Assembly (NCBI GenBank): GCA_012295275.1
Contig: CM022666.1
Span: forward strand, 9,042,923 to 9,106,922
DNA length: 64,000 nucleotides
Direction of reading: 5' to 3'
Origin: Chrysomallon squamiferum
Taxonomy: Eukaryota; Mollusca; Gastropoda; Neomphalida; Peltospiridae
A model generated the notes under the pieces. It was not told the DNA's origin and did no database searches. It saw only the letters and a list, made by a program, of their open reading frames with translations. Positions 1 to 12,969 of this stretch are shown in pieces. Within the stretch, counting starts at the first letter, position 1. Each line of letters begins with the position of its first letter. Both the position numbers and the translations under genes were made by a program.

Positions 1-190
1 TACCTTTAATATTCAGCTTTCTCTTTCTGCCAAACACAAAGAAGCACTTTCCAAAATATGACATAATACAAGTGATACACTACACATGACCCACATCTTT
101 TCTTTTTATACTAGCGCTCACTCCTACTAGAAAGCAAGCTTTTGTAGTAAATAGTATTAACCCACACCTACTGCTTGACATGTTAAAAAA

Positions 191-228
191 ACCAATGTGA
201 TTGGCCAATCTCACGATGCACTCATTGG
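191..228. promoter_or_regulatory. Cluster of four CCAAT boxes (NF-Y-like)
   Basis: CCAAT or its complement ATTGG occurs at 192-196, 200-204, 205-209 and 224-228, including the palindrome TTGGCCAA. Four copies in under 40 bases of AT-rich DNA is unusual and resembles an NF-Y-bound promoter or enhancer. I see no gene start next to it, so function is inference. Confidence 0.3.
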
Positions 229-554
229 TCTCTGTACACCGCCTACATGAATTTGTCTGTCTGGGCTTGAATGAAATATCAGAGTATCTGGCCAAGTGTC
301 ATGAAATATAACACAATACAATACAGGTGTAGGTATGTATGTGTGTATGTGTGATTGTATACGTATGCTGTGCTGAGCTGAAATGTTTTAAAATAATAGT
401 GTTGTGATTTGGTTATATATAGAAGCAAGGATAGGTAAAAAAAATAAAAATAATCAATTGTTGTGGTAATGTCAGAATAGGTTAGTCATTTTTTCAATTT
501 ATCATTTTTTATTTCGTGATTTTCTATTTGTTGTTCTGGTGTGATAAATAATAT

Positions 555-925
555 AATAGTGAAAGTTTAAAAATCAAAAGTGATGGAAAGTATTTAATAC
601 TTTCAACTTAGATTTTGCTAAAATTGTAATAGCTTGGTAAATATTTGAAAAATCAATTATAATGCTAAACATAATTGATTCTGAGCAGATTTTGCTGAAA
701 TTATGAATAAAAATATATTGAAAATTTAAACATCAAATGTAATGCAAAATAAACTGATTTCTACTAGATGTTACTTAAATTATGAGAAATAACATAATGG
801 TGAAAATTTTAAAATCAAATGTTATCCAAAATGTTACTGATTTCGATCAGAGTTTGCTGAAATTATGAGTAATTAGTATAATTTTTTAAAAAATCAAGTG
901 TATTGCAAAATTAATTTATTTCATT
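555..925. repeat. Degenerate tandem repeat, unit about 80 bp
   Basis: A block with the theme 'AAATCAAATGTAATGC ... GATTTTGCTGAAATTATGA' recurs. The GATTTTGCTG landmark or its variants fall near 611, 688, 767 and 850, spacing 77, 79 and 83 bases. The copies have diverged strongly, so this is an old minisatellite. Confidence 0.6.
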
Positions 926-1411
926 GCCAATTTCATGTTCTGATTTGTGTTTTATCTTTAAGTATGTCTGACATACATATTAATTATTTAAGTGAAGTTC
1001 AACTGGGAGGGAAGTGTGTGATTAAAATGTACCAAGTCCTCTGACTAGTGCAGTAAGATTTATAGTTAATGAGTATCAACGTGTCTACAAATATTCCACT
1101 TTCCCCCATGTAAAATTTATTATTCAGACAAAATATCCTGAGACCCCTTTTTGTGAATGTACAGTATATAGCTCAGTGGACAGCATATTTCTAATATTAT
1201 GCACCTTTCATGAAAGATTTGTTTTGGAAATTTACTTTGGTATGATGCAAGATAACATTATTTTCCAAATCTTTTTTTTTTTGTTTCTATTAACAATCAC
1301 CATACTACTGAATAATATTATGTAAATAGAGATAATTTCACTGCATAATTTGATACAAATTTTGAATGAAGCAAGGTAATGGTAATAAAATAATGATCTT
1401 GTTTACAACAG

Positions 1412-1627
1412 ATGTCATCTGAGATTCTTGCTGAAAAGAAAAACATGTTTTCCCCACAAATTGTTCCTAAGCATTGTAAGGCAAAACGTCATTACTTAAA
1501 TGTCACATATATTGATCGAAATTCAGTTACGGAAGTGTACTCTAGAGAAGGTATTTTATATGATATCAAACTGACCGAGTGTGTACATGATTTTAAAAAT
1601 TATTATTATTCACCTACAATTAAGTAA
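1412..1627 (+). CDS. Possible terminal exon or small ORF, unidentified
   Basis: A 71-codon open frame starts at an ATG directly after an acceptor-like TTGTTTACAACAG and ends in TAA. The residues are varied (K, E, Y, V rich) and not the product of a simple repeat, unlike most short frames nearby. It lies antisense to the presumed KDM6A intron. I recognise no domain. It could be chance or the last exon of a plus-strand gene beginning outside the window. Confidence 0.2.
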   Translation: MSSEILAEKKNMFSPQIVPKHCKAKRHYLNVTYIDRNSVTEVYSREGILYDIKLTECVHDFKNYYYSPTIK

Positions 1628-1656
1628 TAAAGTTATTATATTTCATAAAGATTTAC

Positions 1657-1657
1657 A

Positions 1658-1688
<31 letters not shown>

Positions 1689-1703
1689 TACACACACACA
1701 CTG
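1657..1703. repeat. (CA)n microsatellite
   Basis: An uninterrupted CA run is followed by a CACAAACATACACACA variant tail. Confidence 0.85.
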
Positions 1704-3190
1704 CAAACACTTACACACTTACACACTTACTGCTATTGTATTAAAATTATTTTGCTTCTTTTTAATTAATAAAAATGAAGAAAGATATTATTTTTCTTTT
1801 TCTAACCTTATTTTTAGTTTAAATCTTTTCTCCTTGCTAACTATATCTAAATATTTACTCTATTCTTAACTGCAATGTGGACAAGTTGTTTGTCACCAAC
1901 CATTAGGCTTTGTAAAAATCATTACATGCATATGTGTATGTACATATGTGACTGCATTTCTTATTTGACTTTTTCTTTTTTCTTCTTTTGTTGTCTGTTC
2001 ATTTGTCCTATCTAACCTGTAAATGAACTGCTTTTTTTTTTTTGACTTGTTTCTTTGTTGTTTGGGGAATTTTTTTATTTTTATTTGTTTGTTTCCATAA
2101 AATGTGTTGTAATGCATTTATAAACTAATGTTTAACTACGCCAACATTACATGAGAAAAAATCCAAATTAAGATTGAATGGGCTTTTCTTACAATTAGTA
2201 GCAAGGAAACAGCTTTTAATAAAAATTAAAAAATTAAAAAGTCAAGAGGCACTGGTTTGGAATGAGAAAATAAACTATGGTGCAGCAAGCAGCAATAGTC
2301 ATGCTTCAGATAAACACTGCACACTGTAAACACAGGTAAGACTTCAGCTTGAGTTGTTACATCTCGTTAGCATTCTTCAACAGGTAGCACACACAGGTAT
2401 GCAAAATTCCTCTTTCAGTGACCACTGAGCAAAATGAACAGTCAAATATTTGTTTATTTTCTTTTTGTCATCTGCAGGTGGGTGAAAGTGAAACACCAGT
2501 TAGTTTCCGTAGTTTCTGACAGAGTGGAATGCAAGGTCATTGTAGGTCACTGATACTGAAAGACCTGAGTTATCTTTGAAATACATTTTTTTTTTTTTTT
2601 TTTTTTTTAAATGTTAATGTCAAGGTATCATGAAAATGACTAAGAAGAATAATTATTTATTATATTTTTAAAGGAAGAACAATAATTACAAACACATGAT
2701 TTCTGTTCTTAACAAAGTTAATGTTAATCAGATATATAAATAATTAAATAAAAGATAATATCTATAAAATAATGTTTTCAAAGTATGCAAAGTAAATAAT
2801 ATTTACAAAGAATTATTTCAAAAATATAATACCTTAAATTTTTGAGAAAATGTTTTTCACTGATTAATAATTATGTATGGTTAAAATTTTATCATCATAT
2901 TAAATAAACACACTTGGAATTTTAAAAAAAAAGGAATTTATACAATTTTTGGGAATGGAGGATTAAAAAGGAAATTGAAAGAGTAAAGATCCCATACTAA
3001 AAAAAATAGAAGAGGATTCTTGGAGATGGGAAGAAGTAAAGATATTTGGGATTCAAAGATATGAGTAGACTGTTCGGACTGGAATAGGGAAAATGCCACA
3101 TTGTTGATGTATATGTTTCTAGGAGAAAAAACTATTTAAACTTTGTAATTGATATTAATACACATCTGTTTGATACTAACCTTTATTTAT

Positions 3191-3303
3191 TTATTTATTA
3201 TTGTTGTTGTTGCTGTTATATTATTACTACCGTTATTATTATTATTATTATTATTAATATTATTTATTATTATTACCATTATTATCATTACCCTATTATT
3301 ATT
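3191..3303. repeat. (TTA/TTG)n trinucleotide-rich tract
   Basis: A TTAT and TTG tract passes into a long ATT/TTA array with occasional substitutions. Confidence 0.75.
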
Positions 3304-4127
3304 ATTTGACATTGACATCTATCTTACTTAAACAGGTAACTTGCAGACTTTAGTAACATTATAACAATAGCTGTCAGTACTAATCCAAACAAGTAGTACA
3401 AATCTTATTAATCCTGCATTACTCTGACATGGCATGTCTGACAGTATCAGACTATCACAACACTGACCACATTTTAATTCCTCACCATTTCTCTGTAACA
3501 GCTAAAAACCTCTGATAATTCTGTAATAGTTTGTTACCAAAACTTCCTGGATTCATCAAAATTAGTGTTTTCATCTATTATATAAAACTACAAACTCTTC
3601 AATATTTTACAGTTATAATTTTAAGGATGATGACAACAGATTAATATTAGACAGTGACTCTTTTCATCTATTGTATGAAACTCTAAACCCCTTCAGTTAT
3701 AATATTAATAATGATAAAAGACATTACAGTGGCACAAAATACCAGTTACAGTTTAGAACCGATCAAGTGTATAAGCATTATGTATGAAGCTTTGTGTGTT
3801 CATGTTTCAATGTCTTTGTCTATTTGTATATATATATAAACACACATACACAGTCAGGTCAAATAAAATAATAAGATTTTATCAAAACACTGATATTCTC
3901 CTTGTACAATATATGACTGTATATGTATCTGTACATGTATTTGTGAATCTGTATATTTATGAAAATCTGTGAATGTGTGTGCTGATTCATAAATAAAAAG
4001 GGTTAATAAAATACAAGTGTAAGAAGAAGTGAGTTCATGACTTTCCGATGCATCAAATTTAAAAAAATTTTTTTAAATTAATTCAATTAATTTCAAAAGA
4101 CATCTGTTGAAACTGTTTTCCAACCAC

Positions 4128-4340
4128 CCAGATAAAACAAACTAGTTTTCACAAACTCTACACTTTCTAAACTTTCTCTATATTCCTCCCATCCCAACCA
4201 TGAAATCAGCATTTGCTTTCTGCACATCCAAGACAAAACAAACAAGTTCTGAAATCCTCTACAGACCAGCAGTCACCATATCACCCCATTTCAACCATGA
4301 AGTAAGTGTTTTTGTTTCTGAAATCAAATTACAGTCTGCA
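4128..4340. repeat. Decayed direct repeat, about 100 bp unit
   Basis: Two landmarks recur about 100 bases apart. AGATAAAACAAACTAGTT near 4130 matches AGACAAAACAAACAAGTT near 4231. CCAACCATGAAATCAG near 4194 matches TCAACCATGAAGTAAG near 4293. Divergence is high, so this is an old duplication. Confidence 0.45.
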
Positions 4341-4532
4341 GCTGTCTTCTTTGTGCACACCAAGTTTTTAAAATTTCCTATGAGAAAAAAGTTCTGTAAG
4401 ACACCAGCTATCTGGTTTTTTAATAGCTAAAACAGATTTACAAAAGTATGCAATGCCACAAGAATTTATTTGCACACAAAGAAGCTTATATACTTATTTC
4501 TGACAGATACATCTTCAGTATTTCCAATTTTA

Positions 4533-5101
4533 CCGTATATACTTGTGTACAAGGCGACCTTATGTATAAGTCGATGTGTATTTTAAGACCAAAAACTGCG
4601 TCATTTTAGGTATTACTTGTGTATAAGTCGACTGTAGATTCCAGGCACCGTCACTATTTTTAGACCAGTGTGACAGTGCCATGAAGACCTACATTGTATG
4701 CCTACTGTAACATAACTTGCACGAGCTGTAACTTGCACGAACATACCATAATAACGTAAATGCATGTATTACACGAGCTATAGCCTAAATCATTGCAAGA
4801 CGCCGTACTGACGGTTTTCTCGCTTTAAAATGTATTTTTATGTCATTAAACGGAAGAATATCATGTTTTACATTCATATTTGGTTTTGTTATTTAATTTT
4901 TCAAAAATATGTATACGATAAAATTATATTTTTGAAAAGCTGAAAGACACAATTATTTTAGATGCATCCTGTAGCAAAAATAGTCAAAATGGCGACTCTT
5001 CAGCAACAGCTACAAAAGCATTACCTATGTATAAGTCGACCCCCAAAATATTACCTTAATATAGTCTCCCAAAAATTCGACTTATACACAAGTATATACG
5101 G
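4533..5101. mobile_element. MITE-like DNA transposon with long TIRs and TA target duplication
   Basis: The left end reads CCGTATATACTTGTGTA and the right end is its exact complement, TACACAAGTATATACGG. Similarity continues inward (AAGTCGA-type motifs on both sides, also repeated internally near 4567, 4626 and 5032). A TA dinucleotide flanks each end (4531-4532 and 5102-5103), as expected for Tc1/mariner- or pogo-class insertion. At 569 bases it has no intact transposase. An internal frame near 4962 may be a remnant but is not assignable. Confidence 0.75.
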
Positions 5102-5860
5102 TATTTTAAATAGTACTGCTCAAATGAAAAAAGAGCATACACATGTACATACACTCACACAGACACAAACGTGTGTATATATATATATACACACATATGT
5201 ACACATATACAAATACATAGGATCATACATACATATACAAGCACAAGATATTCATGTTATTTTCTAGCTGTTTGGTTAAATTACAAGAGGTTGTTTAACA
5301 ACAAATTCACAACACGTATACATGTATTTAGCTGTCTGATAATACCACGGTTACTACAACAAACAACAAAACAATCACATGCAAGTTTACAACAATTATT
5401 TACACTGTTTGGATATATCACTTAACAAGACTTGTAAAGATGTTGGTTTTAATACAATTGCAACAAGAACAAAATAATGAGAGAAAATTTAAAATTCCAA
5501 TGCACAAACAAATATAAAATTAAAAAAACCCAACCTGTCTGGAAACAGAAAACTATTATCTGTCAATAAAATATGACATTATTTGAATAAACTATATATA
5601 GGTATGTGTGTGCATAAGTTTATACATTTACATAAGCATGTACATAAGTATGTGTGTATGCAGTACAGTTGGGTGTACATGTGCATATATGTAGATGGGT
5701 ACATGTTTGATTATTCATGTTTGTATGTAAAGGTACATCTGTAATTATATGTGTTTAAGTAATATGTGTGTATATGTGTGTTGGTGGATGTGCATGCATG
5801 TGTGCATATGCACATGTATTTAATTTTTAATTTTTTTTATTTATTTTTTGTCTGGTATGT

Positions 5861-5966
5861 ATGTGTATATACATACATTTTATATATATGTATATACATA
5901 CATTTTATTTATATATATATATATACATACACACACACATACATACATATACATACATACATACAT
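5861..5966. repeat. Compound TA/TG/CA/CATA microsatellite
   Basis: Alternating GTAT, TATA, CATA and CACA motifs run through this tract. A similar shorter one is at about 5150-5240. Confidence 0.8.
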
Positions 5967-6209
5967 TATTTATTAAGAAAATATATTACTTAAATGTAAT
6001 ATTTACAAGCTGTACATTTACTACCATGTATATTGTATTTTTATTTTAAATATAAACAGACAATATAATAATGTATAAATAAATAAATAAACAAACAAAA
6101 TTAAAATTTAAAAAACAACAACTATATAATTACAACATAAATCCAGCTGCTTTTTTTTAATATTTTATATTTTTTAATGCATCATTATTTTTATTACCTT
6201 TGTTTTAAA

Positions 6210-6262
<53 letters not shown>

Positions 6263-6283
6263 CATTATTATTATTATTATTAT
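6210..6283. repeat. (ATT)n microsatellite
   Basis: About 24 ATT units with a single ATC interruption. Confidence 0.9.
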
Positions 6284-6639
6284 TTATTTTTTATTGGTTT
6301 TTTTTTTTTTTTAAATATAATTAACAGATGTTACAGAGTAAAGTGAGTGGATACAGACTGAAACTGATGGATGGCAGGCAATTTTAGTCTTTGTTTTGAC
6401 TTCAGGTCATCTCAGCCTGGTCAAAGTGACCCTGGATCTAAGGGAATTTCTCATAGATTATGTAACATTTATTACGTAGCATTCAACACATGTTTTTCAA
6501 ATCACACACATTATATCAAAGATTTCAACATTAGTTACATCTAAGTGTCTGTGAAGAAGTAAATGGTTTTAGGTTACTGTGTTAAAATGGTTTCAAAGAA
6601 CAAAGAGTCCATCCTGAATGTTAACTACTGGTTAAGATT

Positions 6640-7050
6640 TTAAATGTACAAATTAAGTTTATAGTCACCTCTCTAGCATTTTTATAGGAAAATGTTACCT
6701 TTACAGAAAATGGTTCATTTCTAAGAAAAGTTATTTATTATAGGAAGTGCTGCTATTTTTTATTTTTAAAGAAAAGTCACTTTTACAGAATTGATCCATT
6801 TGACAAGAAAAAGTTATTTTTATAGGAGACAGCTGGTGTTACAAGACAAGATGTGATTCATTTTATGTACTTTTTTTCTATAAAATAAACAACTTCCTAC
6901 AGGAAAAGATCACTTTTATTTGAAGTGACATACTTTATAGGACAAGTCTCTTTTACTTACAGGTCATGGTCCATTTTACAGAAAAAATTATTTTATAGGA
7001 AGTAATACATTTTACAGGAAATGTCACTTTTCTCTATTTTACAGGACAAT
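6640..7050. repeat. Degenerate minisatellite of TTTTACAGGAAAAGTCAC-like units
   Basis: Many loose copies of a 20-30 base motif recur: TTTATAGGAAAATGTTACC, TTTACAGAAAATGGTTCAT, AAAGTCACTTTTACAGAA, TTTATAGGACAAGTCTC, TTTACAGGAAATGTCAC. The spacing is irregular and the copies are diverged. Each copy resembles a weak splice acceptor (pyrimidines then ACAG), but no open frame follows. Confidence 0.5.
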
Positions 7051-7685
7051 ACTAGATTTAATGAAATCAGAGAAGGTACTTTATTTACATGAGAGGTTTT
7101 CAGTGTTGGGAATTCATTCTGAACTTTACAGATACAACTTACCTAACTTAAAGCTGAGGTCATGCCAGGACACTAATCATCTCAATAAAATAAACAATTT
7201 TAGTAATGACCTCTACAAAATGAATGAATGAGTGGTATTAAAAATGAGGAAGTAACAAATAAATGTTAAATTTTGAAGTGACAGCTTCACATGTTTGATA
7301 CATAATTGATCAAAGTCACAACAACAAAGAACCTTGGTACCAATACAACATTAGTTACTGTGTTGATAAATACCAGAACTGGTGGAGGAACTAGTAGAAC
7401 AGAATGGCATGCAAACATACATACACACACATACACACACACAAATAAAATATAAAGTAATCTATTGAAGGCAGTTGCTGAATGTAAAAACTACACACTG
7501 TGAACATCAGCATCAGTGTCAACGTCCATTGATTTACCATATCTGCACCAACACAACCTCACACTTAGTTCTAGTAGTCAGTGCAGCAGTTATAAATAAC
7601 TAGCAAGTCTAACAGTGAACACTGGAACATAGACTTGACTCCAGTCTCTCTCAAATTTGATTGAATATAATCTGATGATATGAGT

Positions 7686-7687
<2 letters not shown>

Positions 7688-7742
<55 letters not shown>
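7688..7742. repeat. (GT)n microsatellite
   Basis: About 27 uninterrupted GT units, with a shorter GT run at 7772-7790. Confidence 0.95.
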
Positions 7743-7746
<4 letters not shown>

Positions 7747-9509
7747 CTTTGTGTGTAAACATGTGTTATCTTTGTGTGTGTGTGTGTGTAAGAAAGAAAG
7801 ACTAAAAGCATACAAATAGAAATGTGTAAATGTACGAGTATAGGGACCTCAGGATATGTGTTTTTGTGATTTTATATATATACACACACACACAAGACAC
7901 TGAATAACTTACAGTTTACATCAGCACTATCTTTAAACTGCTAGCTATTTTTGTTCCCCTTGTTATCACTTCAACCATCATCTCCATTCAGGTATAAAAA
8001 TAACTTCTTTTTAACTTCCCATTTCTTCACCTTTCTCTCCCTTATAACCTCAACCAGGATATAAAGAACAAAGAGGAACAGATGCAGATGCATGACTGAA
8101 CAATTTTAATATTTATTACATTTATTTAGTATGCAAGTATGTTTAAGTGTGTTAATGGATTTATGTGTAGGAGTGTCAGTGTAATTATATGGGTTTCTAT
8201 ATATATGTATGTATGTATGTTTGTATGTACTTATGTTTATTTTTATCTGTATGCATGTGCGTTTGTACGTCTTTATATATACATATACATTTCTTCATTT
8301 TTGTGTACGTGTTATTATGTGTACTTGTGTGTGTGTGTGCACGTGTGTGTATGTGTGTGTGTTTATTTATGTATATCTAAATACACATTTTACTTTTTAA
8401 AATGTAAGTCTTGAGAAGGCCTCAGAAACAACTAGCTTTGTCAGTTTTCTCTAAAAATAATGTTGTCATTATTATACAACTGTTACATACCAAATTGTAG
8501 ATAACCTATCAGCATCATTAAACCACTATAAAATAAAATAAAGGTGTAAATGTATGTGTCTGAAATGAAGTGACTACTGCATTTCACATCCTATATCACA
8601 ACTTGTATTTAACAATGCAATAACAGTGTAAAATAAAGTTACTATTATAATTTATATCCTGTATAACAACTATAACAGTGAAATAACTGTTTGTTGGTAC
8701 ACAACACAACCACATGCACATACACTATTATCTTAAATATTATCAATGACTACTGTATTTAGCAGTTAAATAATCATATAAAACAAATATATAAATATAT
8801 ACAAGTATATGTAAGAGAAAGAGGTGACCACTGTATCATATTACCTATAAAACAGAATATAATAAAAACAAGGTAGAGAGGTCCTGCTGATGAAGAGTTG
8901 TCATCAGTCACAACAATATTAACTATTAGCTGGTGTAAAACAAAGACAAGATATAAATATCTGAATCTGGAAGACAAAGAAAGTACATCTAACTGTAGGC
9001 TATGTCTGCTATCACATGCCGTGTGTAACTTAACATGGTCATGCAATGCATGCCTGGTATGCAGGCTGTGGTAGCAGTATATATCCTATCTGCCATGCTT
9101 TCTGAAGCAGAACTGATTTTGTTTTTTTTCCTTTCATCTATTTCACAAAATACTTATCAATATGTCTAAATTTAATTTCATAAATAGACAATTTACTTTT
9201 GTTTCCTGTTTGCAGGTTTTTTTTCAACATAAACATTTACTCTGTTTTATTTATATATATATTTACTTTAATATTAATAGTTTTTGTAATCATGAAATCC
9301 ATTGAATATTTTGAAGAAAAAAAACAAAAACTTATTGATTATATAATATATGCTGAGAAAAAAACAAAAAACAAATAAAAAGCATTCAGATGTATTAAAA
9401 GGGCTATATTCAAAAGCTTTAAAAACACACAATTTGTGATGTATAATTTAAAGATTCTTCCAAACAAAACAAACAAATGACAGAGAGATAACTCCACTAC
9501 TAGCATTTA

Positions 9510-9535
9510 ATATATATATATATATATATATATAT
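9510..9535. repeat. (TA)n microsatellite
   Basis: About 13 TA units. Confidence 0.9.
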
Positions 9536-10255
9536 TTGTATTATTAATTTAGTTATGAATTCATGTGCCAATTTTTATCACATATACATGGTTATTGGAA
9601 TTCATTTGAATAAAATTAAAACAAAAAACTAATTTATCAAAATAAAACAAACACTCATTTGAACATAACCATGTCAGTATGTGTTAAAGATATTTTTTAA
9701 AATGTAATTGTAAATTTTTATAAATGTAGCAAAAATGAACATATAATACTAGTATCTTAAAGAAAAAAAAAAAAAAGAATAAATCAAACATCTGTATGTC
9801 ACCTCTATTTTAAAATGTTAATACATTTGTTGTTTTACTGGGTTTTTTAATCAGTACTGGTAGTGTAGTGTACCAAGCAGGAAACTAGATGTAGTTATTA
9901 AATTGTGCTCATATTTTGTCTTGAAAAAGTAACAATATATTTGTGTACAAAGTATATAGGTGTATATAGGTGTGTGTGTGTGTGTGTATTTGCATGTTTT
10001 TATGTATATTTATGTATTTGTGTATACAAAATTGCAATCACATTTGTATGTGAGTATATATGTGCTGATTTGTTATATTTATTTATGTATAAGGTAATAT
10101 TATTTCATATCTAAATGAAGATCTATGATTTACAAGATGACAGATGCACAACACAACCCTGTGACTAACAGAGATATTTGTGTTTTGTACAAACATTGGC
10201 TGACTATTTAACATATCTTGCAGGCTAAAATAGTTTCAAGACCAGACTTGTATTA

Positions 10256-10690
10256 TCAGCTTATCACTTATACCACTTACATACACATAGAGACATTGAT
10301 CTTTATATTGCCAGATCATGCATAATAGTACATCTTGTGTGCATGTGTGTGTTTGTGTGTATGAGTGCATGTGTGCGAGATTATCACTACACCATTTACA
10401 CAGACTTTTATCTTTATATTGCCAGATCACTCATAACTGTGTGTGTGTGTGTGTGTGAGTATGAGTGTGAGTGTGTGTGTGAGAATATCACTATACTTTA
10501 ACAGACTTATCTTTATATTGCTAGATCACTCATAATAATGTTTGTTTATGTGTGTGTGTGCGCGTGTGCATGTGTGTGTGTGTCTGTGCATGTGTGTGAG
10601 AGATTATCAATATACTGCATACATGGAATCATTTATCTTCACACTGCCAGATAACTTTAACAGTAGAAGGCTCTGTTGTGTATGTTTAAG
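10256..10690. repeat. Minisatellite of four units of about 100-125 bp, each carrying a GT run
   Basis: The landmark CTTTATATTGCCAGATCA or a variant occurs at 301, 412, 511 and 637 past 10000, each preceded by ATTATCACTA-like sequence and followed by a variable GT/GTAT tract. Unit length differs because the embedded GT run has expanded or shrunk independently in each copy. Confidence 0.7.
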
Positions 10691-11420
10691 TACGTATGTA
10701 TGTATTATGTGTGTGTGTGTGTGTGTGTATCTGTGTCAATCCATATCAGTGTCTATATGTTTGTAAGTTCAAAGAAAGTATGTATGTCTGTGCATGTATG
10801 TGCAAGAGAGAAAATGTTTGTGTGTGTGCATCTGCATGTTTGCATGTGTTTTTTCTATGTGAATACATATGGATAATCTTATGCATGTATGTGTATTACT
10901 CATTATACAAGTTTATGTGCATGTACTTTAGGCACATTTTTAAATAATTGGTACACAAAAAAAAAATAGAATCTTTTATATAGGCTATCATCTAAATTAA
11001 AATAAAACTAAATGCAAGAGAATGCTATTTATAAAAAAAACACAGTACTTATAAAAATTAAAATTAAAATTAAATTGATGGGAAGACAGAGAATAGACAG
11101 AGGGAAACAAAGAGAAAAAGACATGCAGTGTGCAAGAGAAGAAATAGAGAAATACACAGAGATTGTCGAACAGTTGAACACAAGATTAGTAGACTGAGAA
11201 AATACAAAATGTAATAAAATATAAATTTTTGTTTTGTTTTATCACCACACTCACACCCACACATATACACACACACATATGCACACATGCATGCACACAC
11301 ATGCATAACACACACACACAGAGACACACTTCAGTGTCTTGTAGTGACAGATAATCAATGTTAGAACTGCATTTTCTTTTTATCCTACTGCAGGCATTTC
11401 CATTTATTATTGCTATTGTC

Positions 11421-11424
<4 letters not shown>

Positions 11425-11452
<28 letters not shown>
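11425..11452. repeat. (ATT)n microsatellite
   Basis: About nine ATT units. Confidence 0.85.
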
Positions 11453-11455
<3 letters not shown>

Positions 11456-12152
11456 CAAAAGCCTTCTGTATGTATCATTAATCAATATCATCAGTGGTGT
11501 AAAAGAGAAACAACACAAAGAGCTGAAAATAAATCCTCTAATGCAGATAATACAAAAATAGACTAGAACAAAAATATATATATCTTTTTTCGCAACAGCC
11601 ACATGAAAAAGGAGAACTATTTGTTTTTACTCTGAACACAACAGTAAACACAAAACATGAGCAGTGAACCAAAATCAACACAACTCCTGTCAGCTCTATA
11701 AACACAGCCACACACAACTGACCACAACCAGAATTACCTCCCTTGTCTGCAACTTTCCCCTTTCTCTCAATCTTCACGCCCTTTCTCTTCCTACCCTCCG
11801 TCCGTCAGTCTGTCTGCTGTCCAGCCTACACAAACCACACACCAGCCCTACTTGATCTTACTCCAACGACCTTGCCAGGGTTTTCCATCCCACAATTCAT
11901 GCTGACCTTGTTTGGCTCAAACCAAGCATATTTTGGATCAATAAAACTGTGGCCATTCTCTATGCATGGAAACCACTCACTGCATGCTTTTCCAGACTGA
12001 TGCATGAAGCTGCATGTTCAATCTCAACCAGCTAAACACTAAACTGGAGTTTATAAATATCTCAAATTAATTCACATACAAAATCTTTTCTAGTTTGGTT
12101 AAAAGTGTATGGCTATAACAGATAGGGGCTGAATATGGAAAACTTGTGTTGC

Positions 12153-12155
<3 letters not shown>

Positions 12156-12248
<93 letters not shown>
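12156..12248. repeat. Long (GT)n microsatellite
   Basis: About 46 uninterrupted GT units, the longest GT array in the window, followed by GTATGTTCATGT-type variants. Confidence 0.95.
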
Positions 12249-12251
<3 letters not shown>

Positions 12252-12969
12252 CGTGTACATATCTGTATGTTCATGTATGTTCATGTGTGTTCATGTATGT
12301 ATGTATGTATGTATGTATATGTATCATGTGTATAGCAGGGCTGTTCTTTTTCTGTAACTGATATATCTATTACATAATTATTATATGCACACACACACAC
12401 AATTTTTCTGAAAGTAATTTTAGTCTTGAAGAAAAATCTTCAAACATAAGAAAAGTCTAGTTAATAAAAACTGGGCTCAAATATTAACTATATAAGTTCT
12501 TCAAGTCTGACTTTGGACAACAATTTTTTTATTCAATATATGTGATAAACATCTGGTCACAGTGACATTCACAATGAAATATTTGTTAGTTAACTAACTG
12601 CTGTCATATCACCATGGTCTACATATCAACAGATAGGTTGTATTCATTTTGAAATGAACAGAATAGCACAATGTGATTTAAATTAAATCTAGATATATAT
12701 ATATATATATATACATATATACAATCATACACACTCACATACATACACACACATAAAAATGAGTCTTGAAGTAAAGAACCTATTCAAAGAAACAACAAAA
12801 TAAATAAAATTTTGTATAATAAATATACATGAAAAAGAATGAACATTAATTTTAAAAATTAAGTTCATAATGTAAATATAAACTGCAGCAGCAGTAGCTT
12901 GAGGATTGTTTGCTTTTTAGTTTTATATTTATTTATCAAGTCTCTGCTTCATAGGTGGTCCATGCACCA

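Noticed and set aside
8139-8414. Cys/Val/Tyr-rich ORFs in GTAT/GT-rich DNA (also 5766-5993, 10542-10947, 12135-12357, 40461-40931)
   Set aside because: They derive from GT and GTAT microsatellites. The one at 40461-40931 also overlaps the true minus-strand exon 40365-40593.
8774-9046. 90-codon minus-strand ORF
   Set aside because: No splice signals or recognisable motif, and a composition consistent with chance in this AT-rich segment.
11664-12000. Overlapping 63- and 85-codon plus-strand ORFs in a GC-richer patch
   Set aside because: No acceptor or donor pattern, no known motif, and two frames equally open. Treated as unexplained unique sequence.
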